64,000 nucleotides of DNA from NCBI GenBank assembly GCA_011391495.1, contig JAABQK010000004.1:1-64000 (forward strand), written 5' to 3'. Shown one piece after another: positions 49,315-58,994 of the stretch. Source of the DNA: Hydrogenophaga sp. (GTDB taxonomy: Bacteria; Pseudomonadota; Gammaproteobacteria; Burkholderiales; Burkholderiaceae_C). The notes under the pieces are model-generated. The model ran no database searches, was not told where the DNA came from, and saw nothing but the letters and a program-made list of their open reading frames with translations. The first letter of the stretch is position 1. Each line of letters begins with the position of its first letter. The position numbers were made by a program, and so were the translations under genes.

Positions 49315-51732
49315 ATGCCGCCTTTGCCTGTTCTGTCCCGCCTGCGTCACCTGCCAGGGTGCCGGTCTGCCCTGGCCCTGTGGTGGTTGCTGGCGAGGTG
49401 GACACTGGGCCTGCTGGCCCTCGTGTTGCTGGCGGCCGGCGGGCCGGCGCTGGCCGAAGGCAGCCGGGAGATGTCGCAGTCGGGTGGCTATCGCGCGTTC
49501 CTGGAGTGGAAGAACTTCACGACCACTGGAACGGACTACGTGCGTCGCACGCTGCTGCATGCCTATGCGGCCGCGGGAGAGTCGATTGACCTGGGGTCGA
49601 GCGCCAAGGCGATCGGCTCGGGCAACATCAACTGGATCGCACCCGACGGCACGACCGGCAATGCGATCACGCGCTGCCCGACGGCGACCACCGGCCGCAT
49701 CCAGACCCGCGCCCAGGAGGCCCTGGGGCCGAGCACGCTCTATGGCGGCGGTTACACCCCCTGTACGGTCACGGTCGGTGCGGGCCAGTCGGGCATCTGG
49801 ACCTTCGAGTTCGTCTCGCCGGTTCCCACCGACAACGGGGGTGTTTCGCAATTGCTGGCGACCGACAGCTGGACTGAAGACGCCACCAAGGCCTACGTGA
49901 CTGCCTGGGACATCACCGTGCGTTCGGGCAGCACCGAACGCAAGGGCCGTGTCTTCACCAACCTGTACAGCGGCAACGTGAACGGGCCGACGGCGGAGTT
50001 CTCCAGCGTCTTCTACGTGCTCACGGTGGACGGCTACCGCTATTCGGTAGACCCGAACACGATGCAGCCCTATGGCTTTCATTTCTTTGCCAACAACAAG
50101 GGCATCCGCCAGGCCGATGGCAGCCCGAGCTACCAGAGCGGCCCTATTGGCTCGTTGACCAGCGTGCAGCACCCGATGGCCGCCGACGACAGCACCAACA
50201 AGACCCACAAGCTGTTCGTGAACCCGCCCGACAGCGCCATGCCGTCCAGCGCCACCGGGGCCTTTCCCACGAACTACACCAGCACCGGCGCCTGGAGCTA
50301 CAGCCTGCGCAGCAGCTGGCTGTATTCCAGCCCCCAGCCGCCCACCGCGAGCGGCTTCCAGTTCGTCGGGCTGGAAGGAACGCCGAACGCCATGGGCCGC
50401 TACCCCATGGGGGGCTTCTTCCGGTTCACGGTGGGGCAGGCCGGCAACTACAACGTGACCATCGACGTGAACGGCGACGGCGTGTTCGGCAATGGCAACG
50501 ACCGGTCGCTGTCTGGCGCGGTCACCGTTGGGAGCAACAACATTTACTGGGACGGCCTCGATGGCGACGGGGTGGCCGTGCCCGCCACCAGCACCACGCT
50601 CGGTTTGAACACCTCGGTGGTGCTGGGCAACGGCGAGGTGCACTTTCCCTATTTCGACGTGGAGCAGAACCCCACCGGCCTGTCGGTGATCCGCCTCAAT
50701 GGCGGTGGGGCACCCGATGCCCGCATCTTCTGGAGCGATACGTCTCTGGGCGGAACGGCCTCGCTCGGGGGCGCCAGCTCTTCGCCCACGGGCGCCCACA
50801 GCTGGAGCACGAACTTCGGCAACGACCGGCTGATCGACACCTGGGCCATGGCGACACCGGAGGCGGCGCTCTACACCACCGCCGTTGCCATCCGCGAAGC
50901 CGACCTGCGCATGGTGTCCAAGACGCCGTCCAGCCCCGGCGCGCTGCAGGGCAGCAGCGTGACCTGGACGCTGGTCATCAACAACCTAGGACCCAGCCCC
51001 GTGAGCGATGTGGTGCTCATCGACCGTTTTCCTGCGGAGCTGACGGCGCTGGCCGTTTCGACCTGCAGCGTGGCCGGTGGCGGCAGCTGCGGCAGTGCAG
51101 GCTTCGCAGGCAGCACCTTCACGCAGACCCTGAGCCTGAGCGCGGGGGCCACGGCCACCCTGGTCATCACGAGCAGCGCGTCGGCCTACGGAACGCTGAC
51201 AAGCCCCCTCGCCATCACCAACACGGCGGGCATCCAGCGATCCGCCGACGTGAAAGATCCCGACGCCTTCACACCGGCACCGGCTGTGCCGACTTCGACC
51301 ATCACCGGGCCGGTGTCAACCCTGGCGGGCATCGAGACTCAGTGCACCAGCGCGGGCGTGCCCGGCTGCAACAACCTGATCTCGGCCGGCCTCACGATCA
51401 CGCCCACGGTCAACCTCACGGTCACGAAGTCCGACGGCATGGGGACCGTCACCACGGGCGACACCGTCACCTACACCATCACGGTCGCCAACACAGGGCC
51501 AGGATCCGCCAGCGGCGCCGTGCTGACGGACGCGCCTGGCGCGGGTCTCAACTGCACGGCCGTGGCCTGCACCGCCGCCAGTGGCGGTGGCGTGTGCCCG
51601 CCCGCAGGCGCAGGGGCAGGCCAGTTGAGCCTGGCCAACCTGCTGGGCCCGGGTGTCACCCTGCCTGCGCTGCCAGCCGGTTCATCGCTGGTCCTGACCG
51701 TGGACTGCGCAGTCACGGCCAGCGGTAGCTGA
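49315..51732 (+). CDS. DUF11-domain surface protein, apparently C-terminally shortened
   Basis: An 805-residue exported protein. After an unusually long N-terminal leader (hydrophobic core about 22-44, cleavage likely after ALA near 47) comes a large domain of about 470 residues, rich in G/S/T/N, containing a VDVNGDGVFGNGNDRSL calcium-loop-like segment. Two DUF11-type Ig-like repeats follow (about residues 540-630 and 700-800, the second starting NLTVTKSDGMGTVTTGDT). Such proteins usually continue with more repeats and end in a sorting signal (for example IPTL-CTERM), none of which is present; the protein stops in TVDCAVTASGS only 6 bp before the dinB stop. It may have lost its 3' end. Its ligand is unknown. 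Confidence 0.75.
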   Translation: MPPLPVLSRLRHLPGCRSALALWWLLARWTLGLLALVLLAAGGPALAEGSREMSQSGGYRAFLEWKNFTTTGTDYVRRTLLHAYAAAGESIDLGSSAKAIGSGNINWIAPDGTTGNAITRCPTATTGRIQTRAQEALGPSTLYGGGYTPCTVTVGAGQSGIWTFEFVSPVPTDNGGVSQLLATDSWTEDATKAYVTAWDITVRSGSTERKGRVFTNLYSGNVNGPTAEFSSVFYVLTVDGYRYSVDPNTMQPYGFHFFANNKGIRQADGSPSYQSGPIGSLTSVQHPMAADDSTNKTHKLFVNPPDSAMPSSATGAFPTNYTSTGAWSYSLRSSWLYSSPQPPTASGFQFVGLEGTPNAMGRYPMGGFFRFTVGQAGNYNVTIDVNGDGVFGNGNDRSLSGAVTVGSNNIYWDGLDGDGVAVPATSTTLGLNTSVVLGNGEVHFPYFDVEQNPTGLSVIRLNGGGAPDARIFWSDTSLGGTASLGGASSSPTGAHSWSTNFGNDRLIDTWAMATPEAALYTTAVAIREADLRMVSKTPSSPGALQGSSVTWTLVINNLGPSPVSDVVLIDRFPAELTALAVSTCSVAGGGSCGSAGFAGSTFTQTLSLSAGATATLVITSSASAYGTLTSPLAITNTAGIQRSADVKDPDAFTPAPAVPTSTITGPVSTLAGIETQCTSAGVPGCNNLISAGLTITPTVNLTVTKSDGMGTVTTGDTVTYTITVANTGPGSASGAVLTDAPGAGLNCTAVACTAASGGGVCPPAGAGAGQLSLANLLGPGVTLPALPAGSSLVLTVDCAVTASGS

Positions 51733-51738
51733 ACGGTC

Positions 51739-52998
51739 CTAGAACAGCTGGTCCATCAGCGGCACCACCGGCGCCGGCTGGGTGGACGAAGCCAGCGCAG
51801 CGGCCTCGTCGGCCCTGAGCAGCGAGCCCACCCGCACCCCCAGCAGGCGGATGCGGCGCGACAGGTCCACGCGCTTGAGGCACAGGCCGGCGTGGCGGCG
51901 GATGGCGGTGGCCTCGGCGGTGAAGTGGTCGATCGTCACGTCGCGCGTCACGCTCTGGAAGTTGTCGTAGCGCAGCTTGATGCCGATCGTCTTGCCCGCG
52001 TAGCCCTTGCGCTGCAGGTCGGCCGCCACCTGCTCGCACAGCGTGGTGAACACGGCGCCGAGCTCGGCGCGGTCGCGCACCGCGTGCAGGTCACGTTCGA
52101 AGGTGGTTTCACGGCTCATGCTCACCGGCTCGCTCTCGGTTACCACCGGACGGTCGTCGCGCCCCCAGCTCACCTCGTGCAGCCAGTGGCCGTAGCTCCT
52201 GCCAAAGGTCTCGATCAGCCAGACCGGGTCGCGCTGCGCGAGTTCGCCGATGGTGTGGATGCCGTGGCTTTTCAATTTTTCGTCCGCCTTGGGGCCCACG
52301 CCGTTGATCTTGCGGCAGGGCAGCGGCCAGATCTTGCTCTGCAGATCCTCGGGCCAGACGATGCTGATGCCGTTGGGCTTGTTGAACTCGCTCGCCATCT
52401 TGGCGATGAGCTTGTTCGGCGCCACGCCGATGGAGCAGGTGATGCCGGTGGCCTGGAAGATGCTTTTCTGGATGAGCCGCGCCAGCACGCGCCCGCCCTC
52501 GCGCTGGCCGCCGGGCACGTGGGTGAAGTCGATGTAGACCTCGTCCACGCCGCGGTCCTCCATCACCGGCGCGATCTCCAGGATGGTGCTCTTGAACAGG
52601 CGCGAAATGCGGCGCACCTCGTCGAAGTCCACCGGCAGCAGGATCGCCTGCGGGCACAGCTTGGCCGCCTTCATGAGCCCCATGGCCGAGCCCACGCCGA
52701 ACTGGCGCGCGGCGTAGGTGGCGGTGGTGATGACGCCGCGCCCGGTGTAGCTGGCCAGGCGGGGAAAGAAATCGAGCGGGATGCGGCTGAGGTCGCCGTC
52801 GGACCAGTCGCGCTCCGGGTAGACCTCGCGCAGGCGGGCGAGCACGTCGTCTTCGCGGCGTCGCCCGCCGCCAATCACCACCGGCAGGCCCTTGAGCTGC
52901 GGGTAACGCAGCAGCTCCACCGACGCGAAAAACGCGTCCATGTCCAAGTGCGCAATGCGCCGGGGCAGGGGCGTGGAAGGGGAGGCGTCCGTTGTCAC
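51739..52998 (-). CDS. dinB: DNA polymerase IV (DinB)
   Basis: A 419-residue Y-family translesion polymerase. The catalytic start is HLDMDAFFASVELLRYP; the second acidic motif is RGVDEVYIDFT, followed by ITCSIGVAPNKLIAKMASEFNKP; the helix-hairpin-helix region is CRKINGVGPKADEKLKSHGI. The C-terminal little-finger domain ends in MDQLF, a typical beta-clamp binding motif. Length is slightly above the E. coli protein. It is a single gene, divergent from the SIMPL gene. Confidence 0.95.
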   Translation of the reverse strand: MTTDASPSTPLPRRIAHLDMDAFFASVELLRYPQLKGLPVVIGGGRRREDDVLARLREVYPERDWSDGDLSRIPLDFFPRLASYTGRGVITTATYAARQFGVGSAMGLMKAAKLCPQAILLPVDFDEVRRISRLFKSTILEIAPVMEDRGVDEVYIDFTHVPGGQREGGRVLARLIQKSIFQATGITCSIGVAPNKLIAKMASEFNKPNGISIVWPEDLQSKIWPLPCRKINGVGPKADEKLKSHGIHTIGELAQRDPVWLIETFGRSYGHWLHEVSWGRDDRPVVTESEPVSMSRETTFERDLHAVRDRAELGAVFTTLCEQVAADLQRKGYAGKTIGIKLRYDNFQSVTRDVTIDHFTAEATAIRRHAGLCLKRVDLSRRIRLLGVRVGSLLRADEAAALASSTQPAPVVPLMDQLF

Positions 52999-53093
52999 GC
53001 CGCAAGCATAGCGCTGCGCCGCGCGGCGCTCAGCCGGTCTAAGATGGCTGCCGCGCTGGCGCTGTCGTGCCGCCCTTCACCAGGAGTCCCTGC

Positions 53094-53819
53094 ATGAACA
53101 CACTGACCCGTCTGCTCACCGCCTTGCTGGTCGCCGCCGGCATCGCTGTCGCCGGTTTTGCCGTCAGCCAGGGCCTGGAGCGTTTCCGCATGTCGGACCG
53201 CTCGGTCACCGTCAAGGGGCTGGCCGAGAAGGACGTGGAGAGCGACTTCGCCATCTGGACGCTGAGCTTTCGTCGCGCCGGCAGCGAATTCGCCAGCGTG
53301 CAGCAGGCGCTGGCTGCTGACCGCGACAAGGTGCTGGCTTTCCTGAAGGCACGCAGCTTCACCGAGGCCGAGGTGGAGCCCCGGCCGCTGCAGGTGCAGG
53401 ACCTGTTTGCGCGCGAATACGCGCAGAACAACCAGCCCTTCCGCTTCAATGGCACCGGCCAGGTGCTGGTGAAGTCGAACCGGGTGGCCGACGTGGAGAA
53501 GGCCGCACTCGCGCTCGATCCGCTCATCCAGGCGGGTGTGCAGCTGGGGGGCGAAAACGAAGGAGGCCGCAGCGGGCCGCGCTACCAGCTGCGCGGCTTC
53601 AACGACATCAAGGCCCCGCTGCTGGCCGAAGCCACACGCAACGCCCGCGAGCAGGCCGACAAGTTCGCGGCCGAAGCGGGTGCGCAGCTCGGCCCGCTGA
53701 AAAACGCCAACCAGGGCGTGATCCGCATCACCGGCGATGACGGCAACGACTTCGACGACGGGAGCTCACGCACCAAGCGGCTGCGGGTGGTGAGCACGTT
53801 CGAATACGAGCTGCGCTGA
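53094..53819 (+). CDS. SIMPL-domain periplasmic protein
   Basis: A 241-residue protein with an N-terminal signal or anchor (about residues 8-28) and a SIMPL/DUF541 domain, the family of the E. coli oxidative-stress protein YggE and Brucella BP26. Seen: DRSVTVKGLAEKDVESDFAIW, QDLFAREYAQNNQPFRFNGTGQV and NAREQADKFAAEAGAQLGPLKNANQG. Members form oligomeric rings in the periplasm. An AGGAG site precedes the ATG. Confidence 0.85.
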   Translation: MNTLTRLLTALLVAAGIAVAGFAVSQGLERFRMSDRSVTVKGLAEKDVESDFAIWTLSFRRAGSEFASVQQALAADRDKVLAFLKARSFTEAEVEPRPLQVQDLFAREYAQNNQPFRFNGTGQVLVKSNRVADVEKAALALDPLIQAGVQLGGENEGGRSGPRYQLRGFNDIKAPLLAEATRNAREQADKFAAEAGAQLGPLKNANQGVIRITGDDGNDFDDGSSRTKRLRVVSTFEYELR

Positions 53820-53842
53820 GCCAGGCGCCCGGGCCGGCGGCC

Positions 53843-54382
53843 TCAGATCGATTTCTGCACCAGCCAGCCCTTGAACAGCCAGGGCAGGCTGGGCCCGGCG
53901 CCGGCGGGCACACCGCCCTTACTCTCCGCGCTGATGGCCAGCGAGGTGACCCCCTTGAGGGCTTCTTCGGTCACCGGCATCTGCAGCGTCCTGTATTTGC
54001 TCTCGATGACACCGAGCGAACGGGGTGCCGCATCGCCCGCAATGGCCCAGACCTGCATGCTGTCTTCGCGGCCTTCTTTCACGTCGTTCAGGCGCTGCAG
54101 CAGCAACACCTGGTCTTTGGACGTGTAGGTGGCCAGCATCGCGGGCAGCTGCTTGTCGTCCAGCAACACCGCGACCTGGGTGATCTGCGGCTGCTCGATC
54201 AGCCTGGTCTGCGCGTGCTGGATCTGCGCCTGCAGCTGCGTCATCATGCTGCTGCTGGCGGCCCAGCCCACCAGCAGCACCAACAGGAGGAAGACGGCCA
54301 GCGCGCGCCACCAGGGGCTGACGCGGCGCGAGGCGGCCGTGGACGCCGGGCTGGTGCTGGCAGGAGAGGTGGAGTCGGTCAT
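53843..54382 (-). CDS. Anti-sigma-K-like (RskA C-terminal) membrane protein without a sigma-binding domain
   Basis: A 179-residue protein with one membrane helix (about residues 26-45) after a short serine/threonine-rich N-terminus, and a periplasmic domain with the RskA C-terminal pattern QVWAIAGDAAPRSLGVIES and TSLAISAESKGGVPAGA. The usual cytoplasmic zinc-binding anti-sigma domain is missing and no sigma factor gene is adjacent. It lies 7 bp behind lldD and should share its transcript. Function unknown. Confidence 0.75.
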   Translation of the reverse strand: MTDSTSPASTSPASTAASRRVSPWWRALAVFLLLVLLVGWAASSSMMTQLQAQIQHAQTRLIEQPQITQVAVLLDDKQLPAMLATYTSKDQVLLLQRLNDVKEGREDSMQVWAIAGDAAPRSLGVIESKYRTLQMPVTEEALKGVTSLAISAESKGGVPAGAGPSLPWLFKGWLVQKSI

Positions 54383-54389
54383 GGGTGCA

Positions 54390-55541
54390 TCAGGTGGGGA
54401 AGGTGCCGGGCAGCAGTATGCCCTTGTCCACCGTCTCGATGTTCGTGTGGCCGCAGAAGGCCATGGTCACGTCCAGCTCCTTGTGGATGATCTGCAGCGC
54501 CTTCAGGACGCCTTCTTCGCCCAGGGCACCCAGGCCGTAGACCATGGCGCGGCCGATCATGGTGCCGCGTGCGCCCAGCGCCCAGGCCTTCAGGACGTCC
54601 TGCCCGCTGCGGATGCCGCCGTCCATCCAGACCTCGATCTGGTCGCCCACCGCCGCCACGATGGCGGGCAAGGCTTCGATGCTGCTGGGCGCGCCGTCGA
54701 GCTGGCGGCCGCCGTGGTTGCTCACCACCAGGGCATCGGCGCCGCTGGCCACCGCCAGCTTCGCGTCTTCCACGTCCATGATGCCCTTGAGGATGAGCTT
54801 GCCGCCCCACTGCTGCTTCACCCAGGCCACGTCTTCCCAGTTCAGCGTCGGGTCGAACTGCTCGTTGGTCCAGGACGCCAGCGAACTCATGTCGCTCACG
54901 CCCTTCACGTGGCCCACCAGATTGCGGAAGGTGTGGCGGCGCGTGCCCATCATGCCCAGCACCCAGCGCGGCTTGCTGGCGATGTTGACGATGTTGCCCA
55001 GCGAAGGGATCACCGACGCGCGCATCTTGTTCTTCAGATCCTTGTGGCGCTGGCCGATCACCTGCAGGTCCAGCGTCAGCACCAGCGCGCTGCACTTGGC
55101 CACCTTGCAGCGCTGAATCATGCGGGCCATGGCCTCGCGGTCGCGCATCATGTAGAGCTGGAACCAGAACGGCGCGGTGGTGTGCTCGGCCACGTCCTCG
55201 ATCGAGCAGATGCTCATGGTGGACAGCGTGAACGGGATGCCGAACTTTTCGCACGCCTTGGCCGCCTTGATCTCGCCGTCGGCGCTCTGCATGCCGGTCA
55301 GGCCCACGGGCGCGACGCACACCGGCATCTTCACGGCCTGCCCCACCATCGTCGTCGCGGTGCTGCGGTTTTCCATGTTGACCGCCACCCGCTGGCGCAG
55401 CTTGATCTTCTGGAAGTCGTCGCTGTTGGCGCGGTAGGTGCTCTCGGTCCAGGAGCCGGAATCGGCGTAGTCGTAGAACATGCGCGGCACGCGTTTCTTG
55501 GCCAGTACGCGCAGGTCTTCGATGGTGGTGATCACGGTCAT
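54390..55541 (-). CDS. lldD: FMN-dependent alpha-hydroxy-acid (L-lactate) dehydrogenase
   Basis: A 383-residue FMN enzyme oxidising L-lactate, or a related 2-hydroxyacid, to the ketoacid at the membrane. Seen: DYADSGSWTESTYRAN at the N-terminus, PVCVAPVGLTGMQ, the GGKLILKGIMDVEDAKLA FMN lysine segment, and the catalytic histidine and arginine in VVSNHGGRQLDGAPSS; WMDGGIRSGQDVLKAWALGA gives the phosphate site. Lactate is the likeliest substrate, but glycolate- or mandelate-type members look similar. Followed by the anti-sigma-like gene. Confidence 0.88.
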   Translation of the reverse strand: MTVITTIEDLRVLAKKRVPRMFYDYADSGSWTESTYRANSDDFQKIKLRQRVAVNMENRSTATTMVGQAVKMPVCVAPVGLTGMQSADGEIKAAKACEKFGIPFTLSTMSICSIEDVAEHTTAPFWFQLYMMRDREAMARMIQRCKVAKCSALVLTLDLQVIGQRHKDLKNKMRASVIPSLGNIVNIASKPRWVLGMMGTRRHTFRNLVGHVKGVSDMSSLASWTNEQFDPTLNWEDVAWVKQQWGGKLILKGIMDVEDAKLAVASGADALVVSNHGGRQLDGAPSSIEALPAIVAAVGDQIEVWMDGGIRSGQDVLKAWALGARGTMIGRAMVYGLGALGEEGVLKALQIIHKELDVTMAFCGHTNIETVDKGILLPGTFPT

Positions 55542-55668
55542 GGGGCTTGTCTCCGGGGGGTGTTGTGGGGCGAACTGCCCGCGATGTTAGCGAGGCGCCC
55601 CGGAAATGGCTTGTGAAAGCGGGACAGCGCGGTTTGAAATTTTTGGTGAACCCGCGCAGACCGGTCCG

Positions 55669-57246
55669 TCAATCCGGTGCCGGCAGGCCATGCGCGCGTT
55701 CTTCAGGTGTCAGCGGCTCCAGCCAGCCGAGCTGCTGCTCCAGCACCGCCAGCGTGGCTTCCGAAGCGTCGACCCCGCGTGCCCGCCGCTCGCTGATGCG
55801 CTGGCGCAGCACGGCCACCGGGGCCTCGCAGGCGAGGATGTGGAACGGCAGGCCCGCGCCCTGTGCCAGCGCGGCGAAACCGTCGCGCTCGGCCGTGCGC
55901 AGAAAGGCCGCATCCACCAGCACCGTCCAGCCGTCGGCGAGCAGCAGGCGTGCGCGATCCAGCAGCGAGGCGTAGGTGTCGCCGTGCGCCTGCGGGCTGT
56001 AGAGCCCGGTGTTCAGGCCCGAACCGCTGGACGCGAGCGCGCTCAGGCCGTGCAGGCGCTTGCGCTCCACGTCGGAGCGCAAGCGGATCGCGCGTCCGCT
56101 GGTCTCGGCGGCCAGCCAGCGGCTGGAGGCCCAGGTCTTGCCGCTGCCCGAGAGGCCGTGGGTGATGAGCAGCCGCGGCGCGGGCGGGTGGGCGATGTCG
56201 TGCGCCAGCGCCAGGTAGCGCCGTGCTTCGGCCAGGCTCGCGTCGGCTTCGGGCGAAGCACCCGCGCCACCCAGCTGCCCCAGGCGGATCGCCGCCACCT
56301 TGGCGCGCACCCCGGCGCGGTAGCTGGCGAAAAAGGCCCACACCGTTGGCGCCGACACATCGCCGCTGGCATCGAGCCAGGCGCTCAGCAGCGCGTTCGC
56401 CAGTCCGGGGCGGGCGTGGTTCAGCAGGTCCATCCAGGCAAAGGCCATGTCGTTGGCCACGTCGATCCAGCGCAGATCGTCGTTGAATTCGATCGCGTCG
56501 AAGGGCAGCACTTCATCCTCGATCAGCACCAGGTTGGCCAGGTGCAGATCGCCATGCCCCTCGCGCACGCGGCCCTTCTGGCGCCGCCGTGCCAGCAGCG
56601 GTTCGATGGCGTTGAAGCGCTGCTCGGTCCAGTCGCTCAGCTCGCGCACCCGGGCGGCATCGGCGGGGTCGGTCAAGGCCGTGCGCAGGGTGTTGAAGTT
56701 GTCGCGCGGCCAGCGCATGGCCGCGGCCGGGTGCCCCCAGGGCTGGCCAGCGCCAGCCACGGCGGCCCGGGCCTGAAACGCCGCCATGCGCCGCGCCAGC
56801 CCGGCCAGGAGCTCGGGCGCCAGCGCACCGCGCTCGCACAGGTGGTCCAGCCGGGCGGCTTCGTCGAAGCGGCGCATCTGCACCGCGTATTCAATGGCCT
56901 GCCCCGCGTCGGCCGCGCCCGCTTCGCCCCAGCGCGGCTGCGCCGGCGTGCCCACGATGGGCAGCACGCCCAGGTACAGCTGGGTGGCGGGCCGGTCAAG
57001 GTTCTGGAAGCGCCGGTTCACGCGGATCTCGGTTTCGCAAGCCTGGCGGCGCAGGGCGAGGGTACTGAAATCCATGAAGGGAAAGCGCACCGGCTTCTTG
57101 ATCTTGTAGGCAAAGTCGCCCGCCAGCAGCACCCAGGCACCGTGCGTTTCCATCAGCTCCACCCGCTCCACCGGCTGCGGCTGCACGCCGGCATAACGCG
57201 CCGGCTCCAGCAGGGCGGTGATCAGGGGCGGCAGCGCATCGTTCAT
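55669..57246 (-). CDS. Kinase-like/AAA ATPase fusion protein
   Basis: A 525-residue protein of two parts. The N-terminal half (about 1-320) is an aminoglycoside-phosphotransferase-like kinase fold: AYKIKKPVRFPFMDFS holds the ATP lysine, GHGDLHLANLVL the catalytic loop and FDAIEFNDDLRWIDVAND the metal region. The C-terminal half (about 345-525) is a P-loop nucleotide kinase-like domain with GLSGSGKTW (Walker A). The start at 57246 (MNDALPPL) follows family practice; the frame is open upstream but not coding in look. Function unknown; such fusions occur in many Proteobacteria. Confidence 0.8.
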   Translation of the reverse strand: MNDALPPLITALLEPARYAGVQPQPVERVELMETHGAWVLLAGDFAYKIKKPVRFPFMDFSTLALRRQACETEIRVNRRFQNLDRPATQLYLGVLPIVGTPAQPRWGEAGAADAGQAIEYAVQMRRFDEAARLDHLCERGALAPELLAGLARRMAAFQARAAVAGAGQPWGHPAAAMRWPRDNFNTLRTALTDPADAARVRELSDWTEQRFNAIEPLLARRRQKGRVREGHGDLHLANLVLIEDEVLPFDAIEFNDDLRWIDVANDMAFAWMDLLNHARPGLANALLSAWLDASGDVSAPTVWAFFASYRAGVRAKVAAIRLGQLGGAGASPEADASLAEARRYLALAHDIAHPPAPRLLITHGLSGSGKTWASSRWLAAETSGRAIRLRSDVERKRLHGLSALASSGSGLNTGLYSPQAHGDTYASLLDRARLLLADGWTVLVDAAFLRTAERDGFAALAQGAGLPFHILACEAPVAVLRQRISERRARGVDASEATLAVLEQQLGWLEPLTPEERAHGLPAPD

Positions 57247-57352
57247 GCCGGTCAATGTAAGCCGGCACACCCTCTGGCAGCCTGACACGCGCCAGCGCCG
57301 CCGGCCCGAACGGTGAAAATGACCCCCCAAACGACACTCGGAGACAGCCCCC

Positions 57353-58879
57353 ATGAACCTCGCCCACCTGCTCGAACGCGCAGCGCTGCAAGACCAGGTG
57401 CGGCCTGCCATCTTCAGCGGCACCCGGTGCGTGGCCACCCACGGCGAATGGGCGGCGCGTGCTGCGCGAGTGGGCGCTCACCTGCTTGCTGCCGGCTTGT
57501 TGCCCGGCGATCGGGTGCTGCTCTTCATGCGCAACCACCCGCGCTATCTGGAGCTCATGTTCGGCGCCTGGTGGGCCGGGCTGGTGGTGGTGCCGGTCAA
57601 CGCCAAGCTGCACCTGAAGGAAGTGCAGTGGATCGTGGCCAACTCGGAAGCGCGCTGGGCGTTTGTGACGAACGATGTGGCGCCCGATACCGATGCGCTC
57701 ACGGGCCTGGGCGGCGTGATGGACGCCGAATCCGCCGCCTGCACCGCGTGGCTGGAAGAAGGAGGCGCCGGCCTGCCTGCCATCACCGAACGCGCGCCCA
57801 CCGACACCGCCTGGCTGTTCTACACCAGCGGCACCACCGGCCGCCCCAAGGGCGTGATGATCACGCACCGCAATCTGCTGACCATGGGGCTGACCTATTT
57901 CAACGACGTGGACCACGTCGATGCGCAAGACGCCATCGCCTACGCCGCGCCCATGTCGCACGGCGCCGGCCTCTACGCCATCCCGCACCTCATAGCCGGC
58001 GCGCGCCACGTGGTGCCCGCCTCGGGCGGCTTCGACGCAGCCGAGCTGTTCGCGCTCGGCCGCACCCTCGGCCCGCTGTCGCTGTTTGCCGCGCCGACCA
58101 TCGTCAAACGCATCGTGGACGAAGCCGAGGCGCAAGGCCTCACGCCGCAGCAGTGCGGCGAAAGCTTCAAGACCATCGTCTACGGCGGTGCGCCCATGTA
58201 CGCAGCAGACATCCAGCGCGCCCTGCGCGTCATGGGCCCGCGTTTCGTGCAGATCTACGGCCAGGGCGAAAGCCCCATGGTCGGCACCGCGCTCAGCCGT
58301 GCGCACCTGGCCGACGCCAGCCACCCGCGCCACGCCGAGCGCATCGCCTCCGTGGGCGTGGCGCAAACCCCCGTGCGCATCCGCGTCGCCGGGCCAGGCG
58401 GCGAGCCGCTGCCGCCGGGCGAGGTGGGCGAAGTGCTGATCCAGGGCGACAGCGTCATGGCCGGCTACTGGCGCAATACCGAAGCCACCGCCGCCGCCAT
58501 CCGGGACGGCTGGCTCTGGACCGGCGACATGGGCGCGCTGGACGCCGACGGCTTCCTGACCCTCAAGGACCGCAGCAAGGACCTCATCATCAGCGGCGGC
58601 AGCAACATCTACCCGCGCGAGGTGGAAGAGGTGCTGCTCACCGCGCCCGGCGTGAATGAGGTGGCCGTGGTCGGCGCGCCCGACCCCGAGTGGGGCGAAA
58701 TAGTGGTGGCCTTCGTGGTGCCGCAGCCCGGTGCGGCGCTGGATTCAAAAATCCTCGACGCCTTCTGCCTGGACCAGATCGCGCGCTTCAAGCGGCCCAA
58801 ACGCTACGAGATCGTGGACGCGCTGCCGAAGAACAATTACGGCAAGGTGTTGAAGACGGTGTTGCGGGAGCGGGTCTAG
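57353..58879 (+). CDS. Acyl-CoA synthetase (AMP-dependent ligase)
   Basis: A 508-residue ANL-superfamily acid-CoA ligase activating a carboxylic acid through an acyl-adenylate. The P-loop is [13 protein letters not shown], the adenylate motif is YGQGESPM, the hinge is [21 protein letters not shown], and the catalytic lysine is in [10 protein letters not shown] near the C-terminus. The substrate (short/medium fatty acid or aromatic acid) cannot be told. Divergent from the kinase/ATPase gene; the SDR gene is convergent. Confidence 0.87.
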   Translation: MNLAHLLERAALQDQVRPAIFSGTRCVATHGEWAARAARVGAHLLAAGLLPGDRVLLFMRNHPRYLELMFGAWWAGLVVVPVNAKLHLKEVQWIVANSEARWAFVTNDVAPDTDALTGLGGVMDAESAACTAWLEEGGAGLPAITERAPTDTAWLFYTSGTTGRPKGVMITHRNLLTMGLTYFNDVDHVDAQDAIAYAAPMSHGAGLYAIPHLIAGARHVVPASGGFDAAELFALGRTLGPLSLFAAPTIVKRIVDEAEAQGLTPQQCGESFKTIVYGGAPMYAADIQRALRVMGPRFVQIYGQGESPMVGTALSRAHLADASHPRHAERIASVGVAQTPVRIRVAGPGGEPLPPGEVGEVLIQGDSVMAGYWRNTEATAAAIRDGWLWTGDMGALDADGFLTLKDRSKDLIISGGSNIYPREVEEVLLTAPGVNEVAVVGAPDPEWGEIVVAFVVPQPGAALDSKILDAFCLDQIARFKRPKRYEIVDALPKNNYGKVLKTVLRERV

Positions 58880-58994
58880 AGACAGGCTTGCCATCGCGTT
58901 CGTTCCTGCGCCCATTGAGCGCTCCAGCGATCAAACAGAACTGGGAGAACTGGGGAGTGACTTGAAAGGTGCTTGAGCCAGTCTGGCTTCTCAC

